Origin: Podospora comata
Taxonomy: Eukaryota; Ascomycota; Sordariomycetes; Sordariales; Podosporaceae
DNA: 64,000 bases
Direction: 5' to 3'
Assembly: GCA_017354895.1 (NCBI GenBank)
Contig: CP071493.1
Location: 7,006,001-7,070,000, forward strand
This document shows, in pieces, positions 58,839 through 64,000 of this stretch; positions within the stretch are counted from its first letter, which is position 1; each line of letters begins with the position of its first letter. A program made the position numbers and the translations under genes. The notes beneath the pieces are model-generated. The model saw nothing but the letters and a program-made list of their open reading frames with translations. It had not been told where the DNA came from and searched no databases.

Positions 58839-60500
58839 ATGTCCCATCCCATTCGTCGCTCTAGCCTCGGTGGAATGTTGTTGCGTCGCAGCAAGAGCGC
58901 CGACTTGAAGAAGCAGCAGAAGCTGGCCCGGGAGCAGGAGCTCCAGCGCCAGCGCGATGCTGTTTCCAAGTCCCCGCCACGCCTGCCGGTCTTGTACAAT
59001 GGGGCCCCTGCGCCTCAGTTAGGTCTCGGTGGTGAGGCCCGCCCCGACTCGATCGCTATCGTTTCTGGCAGAGCCGGGTATGCTCCTGCTCCCTCGGCCG
59101 GCCCCCCCGCCGACGCCGCTGCTTTCGCTACTCCTGCCCCACGCCCTTCCGTGGAGCCAGCTCGCTCGAACTTCAGCATCCCCCCTCCTCCTGTTCCCAA
59201 CGGTGGCTTCGACCCTTACGCTGGCACTGGGAGCATGGCACATCGCGGTCGCTACAGTTATGCCAGCAGCGCCATGAGTACCATCAACAGCCCCAGAAGA
59301 GTCAGGAGGAGGAAAGATCCTACTCCTTTCAAGTAAGTATCGCTTCCGCGTAAATCCCAGCTCGTCAGAGTCCAGCAAGATTAACCCGAGCTCCCTCGTA
59401 GCATTCTCGTCATTGGTACCTCCAATTCCGGCAAGTCATCGTTTCTCGAGTTCCTAAAGGCCGCACTTGCTCTCCCGGCCAAGAAGCGCTCCAAAAGCAC
59501 CATCGAGCACGAAGAGATCCCCAAGCCACCGCCGTCCGGAAACTTCATTCCCCATTACTTGGAGACCGAAATCGACAATGAGCGTATTGGTTTGACCCTG
59601 TGGGACTCGGAAGGGCTGGAGAAGAATGTGGTGGACTTGCAGCTCCGAGAGATGTCGGGCTTCCTCGAGAGCAAATTCGAGGAGACGTTTGCCGAGGAGA
59701 TGAAGGTTGTGAGAGCCCCTGGTGTACAAGATACCCACATTCATGCCGTCTTCCTGGTCCTCGACCCGGCACGACTCGACCGGAATGTCGCCGCGGCCAA
59801 GGCAGCCGGTGCCAACGGTCACGTCAACGGCGGCAAGCATTTTCCCCATGCACGCATCTTGGGCAGCCTTGACGAGGACCTCGATCTCCAGGTGCTCCGA
59901 ACTCTTCAGGGCAAGACCGCTGTCATTCCAGTCATTGCCAAAGCCGACACCATCACAACCAAGCACATGAATGTGCTTAAGAGGTCGGTCTGGGACAGTC
60001 TCAAGAAAGCCAATCTGGATCCCCTGGAGGCTCTGGGCTTGGATGCCGATGACGACGAGTCAACTCCTGATTCGAGCAAGATTCTCGAGGAAGACGAGGA
60101 TGAAGAAGAGCACCCATCATCGAACAGCGAGGCTGAGGGAAGCACGGACGGCCAAAGCCTACCTATTCAGGGACAGAGCCCCTCTCCCAACTCCAAGAGG
60201 CTATCCAATGGCTCCGTCCGCCGAAGCAAGACAGAAGACACCCTAAAGGACGACGAGGTGCCCTTCTTCCCCATGTCGATAATCAGTCCTGACATCTACG
60301 AACCCGAAGTGGTCGGACGCCAGTTCCCATGGGGCTTTGCCGACCCATACAATGAGGAACACTGCGACTTTGTTCGTCTGAAGGAGGCTGTGTTCAGCGA
60401 GTGGCGCGGCGAACTTCGCGAGCTCAGCAGGGAACAATGGTACGAGGGCTGGAGAACCAGTAGGCTCAAACAACGAGATGGGGCGAAGCTTCACAGATAG
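58839..60500 (+). CDS. aspE: Septin of the filamentous-fungus AspE-type group
   Basis: Two exons, 58839-59332 and 59402-60500, encode 530 residues; the 69-bp intron has GTAAGT and TAG ends and joins TPF to NILVIGTSNSGKSS. The P-loop (G1) spans residues 170-178. G3 is DSEG at 233-236 rather than the usual septin DTPG-type sequence, and G4 is AKAD at 344-347, the septin form. The switch and dimer-interface segments between them follow the septin pattern but are short, with a variable acidic insert (residues about 370-430) and a C-terminus without the long coiled coil of core septins. These traits fit the group-5 septin AspE, found only in filamentous fungi. The first 165 residues are disordered and Pro/Ala/Ser-rich. 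Family knowledge: AspE helps core septins assemble in hyphae but is not a core-filament subunit. Confidence 0.82.
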
Positions 60501-61235
60501 AGTTGACGTTGACCAGCCCTGGTTTCGGATCGACCACTCCGATTTTCCCGACGCCAGGGATGTCGATTTCTTCCCCTCTCACCGGACCCTAACCCTTTGG
60601 GTTCCGGTATGAGCACTACACGCCACAGAGTGGCTTTGCACGACATTGCGCGCCGTTACCAAAGAACTGCGCCTTTTCCTTTCCCTCATCGCCAGGGTAG
60701 CATCCCTCCTGTCTTCCCGTTCCTCAGGGTTGGATCATAGGTCCCTTTTCGGCTGTTTACGACTTCCATCTCTAACGATATTTCCAACGCGCACAGAATG
60801 CAGTATGTGGACCGTCAAGTATGAGTAGCCTCCGGATATGGGGTTTGTTGTTTGGCAATCGTTTCGGTGGCATGGTTTGCGGGCTCTGGGGACCGTTGGG
60901 CTTACCAGCTAGGGACTTTACCCTATCCTGCCTTCTCTTTTCTTTTCTTTCCTTTTTGTACACAAGGACTGTTTATCTTCATATGGCCGGACACAAAATA
61001 CCCATTTTTTACTCTTCTGACAAAGACCCGATAGCTCGTATGGGCAACCAAGAGGAGGTGCAAGTCGGAAGGAAAAGGCGAAAGGAGGCTTGGTTCAATT
61101 AGCTCTGGTTTCCTGTTCATTTTTCACTTGCCCCCTTCCTTGTGTTACTTGTCTTCTTCTGTCTACTGAGCTCTGGAATACCACTGTTTTTCTACTCATG
61201 ATCGCCCCTGTGTCGTACTGTTTATGCTGTTTATG

Positions 61236-61310
<75 letters not shown>

Positions 61311-62399
61311 GTGATTCAAGGGGTCCAAAAACTGCTTTCAACAATCAACGTAATATGGTGCACCTACTACCACCTCATCACGTTGATCAACTGTCCCCCC
61401 ATGTGCTCTCGAGCTTTTATATGACGTTCAGGGGCTTTTGTTGGGGGTAGTGACAGTCGGTATAGTAAATAAATAACTGACACGAAGTTGAGAGGCGAAG
61501 ATTAGGTGAGGGCCTGCACGGGAGGGGTTAGTTGGGTCCATCGAGCCCGAGTGTTCTGGGGGTCTGAAACTTGCTTTGTTTTTTGTTTTTCTTTTTTTTC
61601 TCTTTTTTTCTTTCTTCATGTGCTAGATTTAGAGAGGATAGAGTAAGCGCGCAGCTGATTGGAAAATGTCGTGTGTTTTTTTTCGTGATGACATGATGCT
61701 TCGTGGTAAGAAATGTGTAATACATCGGCAACAGACATTGCGTTCTTGTCTACCTACTCGCATCTCTCTATAGGGGCAGTGACATGAATAAAACATTCAC
61801 ACACAAACATCACAGAAGTAGAATTCGGCATAATACAAGTCCAATTAAGATAGTCCCGGCTGGTATCAAGACGAACCAGAAATATCAACTACCAACAGGA
61901 TTTACAAAGTTCCGCTCATAATGATCATCGAATACAAACATTATACACACTCCAGGATGTCGACGTAATCAACATCCCACTCTCCTGTTGCCTTCCCAAA
62001 CTCCACCGAGCTATCCCTGACCCCATCCCTTCACCACTAAACCCCCATTTGTTAATGTTCCGTGTTCTCCAAAAACGACCACAACCCCCTTGCCAAGTAT
62101 TTCCAGCCCAAAAAATGCAACGCCAACTTGTCAGTGGTCACCCATCCCCAGAATGAAATATTCATCTGCCTGTTTGTTGCTATCCTCCCTTTTTTCGCCT
62201 TACTTCCTGCCGATTTCCCAAAAAGCCATGCATGCCTGAAAGAGATTCCAAATGTTGGAAGAAAATGCAAAGAAGCAACAAAACCGCAAAACTGCAAAAG
62301 AACAACACAAAAAGCAACCCATCACTCCCCATGGACCCTGCCCCCATAATGAACCAAAGACCTGTTGACCATTACTGAATATCGTGATAGAAGAATGAC
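60501..62399. other. Convergent intergenic region
   Basis: Holds a TC/TG double microsatellite and the 3' regions of two convergent genes. T-rich and A-rich runs (about 61580-61610) are common. No gene is supported. Confidence 0.4.
61238..61305. repeat. (TC)n(TG)n compound microsatellite
   Basis: About 15 TC units run directly into about 18 TG units. Frames through it only show Ser-Leu, Cys-Val or Thr-His runs. Confidence 0.97.
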
Positions 62400-63998
62400 T
62401 CAGTATCCGAGTTTTCGGGTGGGCTTGGCAACTTTCTTCTTCTTGGGAGCCTCCATCCTAGGATCGTCAAAGAAGCTGTTGTTGCCCTCGGGCGAGTGGT
62501 CAAACAGCGACTCGTCTGGCTCTGCAAACTGTGGATGCCAGCCATTTGACGGGCAAGCCGACCTTCCGGAATCCCGATACTTCAGGAGAGCATCATAGGT
62601 CCTGTCCAACAGAGGCTTCGCATACTCATTGCTGTCCATCTTGGTGGTGTCCTCGTTGTCGAGCTTGCGAGAAACAGCTTTGTCGATGGCGTTCCGGCGT
62701 CGCTCACGCTCGGCACCGATGGCTCCAATTGGTCTCTGCACGCGGCCATTCGTTGGATTATGTATCTGCTGGTCCTGTTTGTCCAACTGATTTTGTGTCT
62801 GCTTTTGCGCTTTTTGGTCCAAAGGGGAAATTTTTGAAGGCACCGCCGGACGAGGGGTGTACTGCCCATCATAGTTGGACGGGAAGCCTGCTGGAAAGTA
62901 CTCCATTGCCTTTTCGGGAGGAAGAGTATCGTGCACAGGGCCTTTCTTTGGGTCTTGGTCACTTGGTCGAAATGGGGTGCTCGAAGAAGATCGCCGCAAG
63001 TCGGGGGAGGCGCGCGACTGCTGGGCAGTTGAACCGTAATTCCCAGACAAATTGTGCTGAAGCAGCTGGCTCGGATGCTCTGCATCATGCCCCCTGATGT
63101 CTCCATCACGGAGAGCCATGTAGTTGACGCCAGCCTGAAAAGGCTGTCTGATGATGGAAGGTTTAGTCTGGTGCCCGATTGGAAAGAGGGGACGGGCCGC
63201 GGAAGTTTCGTTTTGGCTTTCCAAACGGCCGATGCGCGCAGAAGAGGTTGTTGGATCAAAACCATTCCGCTTGAACTGACGCACGCCTGGAGGCCCTGCC
63301 GTCAGTGGCCGAGGGGGTCCGGATGAAGCAGTGGAAGGAAGACCAGCAGGGTTGACTGTGGACCTATCTCTTCCAAATCCAATGTCAGACGTGGTAGAAG
63401 ATAGAGGAGACGGAATCTCAGAACGACTGAGCAAAATGTTAGCTGGTCGAGCTCTCGCAAGTGCTTTTTGAGCAGCCTTCTGCATTGGATTGGGATAGGA
63501 TGCAAGATTGGTGAGACTCTTGACCGTCATCTTTGACGATATTAGGGTGTCCTTGGATGCAACACCATCCTCATCGTCCAATACCGAAGGAGCTGTAGGA
63601 GGAGGAGGAGGAGGAGGAGAAGGAGGAGGAGGAGGAGGAGGAGGAGGAGGAGGAAGATTTTCTGACCGAAATTGAGGAGGCATCGTCATAGCGAGGTACT
63701 CCTGTTCGTTGATGGGGCTGAGGGCACGATCGTAATTCTGCTGGAGAGGCGTATACTGCTTCAGCACGGCGGCCGTAGTAGGCGGAGACGGAGGTGATTT
63801 CTCCTTCAGAAGGGCCCTCAAGGGATCTGTGAAGTCGAACGGGTCTCCTAAAGGGGACTCGGGAGGTTGGGGGAATCTCCTAGTTCTTGGCCGTCTGGTG
63901 GGCGCCTGAATGGGGGCTGCTGCGCTGGGGTTGTAAATGGAACCCACCGTGGTGTAGGTTGGTTGCTTCCTGGCTTCCACGTCTGCAGCTGCGGTCAT
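62400..63998 (-). CDS. Proline-rich protein of unknown function, start at or near the window edge
   Basis: A single frame of 532 residues from an ATG at 63998, two bases from the window end, so an upstream part cannot be excluded. The sequence is disordered: a Pro/Ser-rich N-terminus with a polyproline run at about residues 115-135 encoded by an imperfect GGA/GGC repeat, then Ser/Thr/Gln-rich parts. Conserved-looking pieces are DFTDPLRALLKEK near 55-67, a Lys/Glu/Arg-rich helix near 435-460 and a Lys-rich end (KKKKVAKPTRKLGY). The polyproline run could bind profilin, SH3 or WW domains; that is inference. No enzyme motif or membrane segment is seen. I did not recognise a named family. Confidence 0.65.
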   Translation of the reverse strand: MTAAADVEARKQPTYTTVGSIYNPSAAAPIQAPTRRPRTRRFPQPPESPLGDPFDFTDPLRALLKEKSPPSPPTTAAVLKQYTPLQQNYDRALSPINEQEYLAMTMPPQFRSENLPPPPPPPPPPPSPPPPPPPTAPSVLDDEDGVASKDTLISSKMTVKSLTNLASYPNPMQKAAQKALARARPANILLSRSEIPSPLSSTTSDIGFGRDRSTVNPAGLPSTASSGPPRPLTAGPPGVRQFKRNGFDPTTSSARIGRLESQNETSAARPLFPIGHQTKPSIIRQPFQAGVNYMALRDGDIRGHDAEHPSQLLQHNLSGNYGSTAQQSRASPDLRRSSSSTPFRPSDQDPKKGPVHDTLPPEKAMEYFPAGFPSNYDGQYTPRPAVPSKISPLDQKAQKQTQNQLDKQDQQIHNPTNGRVQRPIGAIGAERERRRNAIDKAVSRKLDNEDTTKMDSNEYAKPLLDRTYDALLKYRDSGRSACPSNGWHPQFAEPDESLFDHSPEGNNSFFDDPRMEAPKKKKVAKPTRKLGY

Positions 63999-64000
63999 GG

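Overview
The window is nuclear DNA from a filamentous ascomycete, most likely a sordariomycete close to Sordariales. This rests on short introns (about 50-175 bp) with GTAAGT-like donors and CTAAC/CTGAC branch sites, GC-rich coding DNA, a filamentous-fungus (AspE-type) septin, a PalI/Rim9 pH-signalling protein, an AreA-type GATA-like domain protein, and a small AT-rich island holding LTR remnants of the kind left by repeat-induced point mutation. The species cannot be named from what is seen.

Layout. 1-7.5 kb: the C-terminal part of a SEACAT/GATOR2 subunit (Mtc5/WDR59 type), a convergent dienelactone hydrolase, an AT-rich island (about 4.9-6.25 kb) with one well-delimited solo LTR and a second LTR-like remnant, and a Nudix hydrolase. 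11-17 kb: a divergent leucine-catabolism pair (isovaleryl-CoA dehydrogenase and methylcrotonyl-CoA carboxylase beta subunit) around a 479-bp promoter with repeated TAAGCCG motifs, then a short-chain dehydrogenase with a mitochondrial-type leader. 21-32.6 kb: an AreA-GATA-like (DUF1752) protein, a 1593-residue disordered protein resembling eisosome Seg/Sle proteins, and a fungal protein of unknown function. 35-47 kb is the densest part: Cti6-type PHD protein, Mtg1 mitochondrial GTPase, Sls1-type mitochondrial protein, Nse3 (Smc5/6 complex), the small spliceosomal protein SF3B5/Ysf3 (three exons, the first only a start codon) and a double zinc-cluster protein. 48-64 kb: PalI/Rim9, an ABC1/UbiB-family mitochondrial kinase (Mcp2/ADCK1-like), an AspE-type septin, and a proline-rich protein of unknown function at the right edge.

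Most genes are housekeeping. The first two steps after isovaleryl-CoA in leucine breakdown are physically linked and probably co-regulated, and several products act in mitochondria (IVD, MCC, Mtg1, Sls1, the ABC1 kinase, probably the SDR). Other neighbours look paired only by shared promoters. Long gene-free stretches (7.5-11.2, 17.1-21.0, 32.4-35.4, 51.1-54.0 and 56.1-58.8 kb) hold microsatellites and tandem repeats but no gene I can support. I found no biosynthetic cluster, no intact mobile element and no convincing new multi-gene system. The observations most worth following are the TAAGCCG operator candidate and the one-codon exon with a GC-AG intron in SF3B5.
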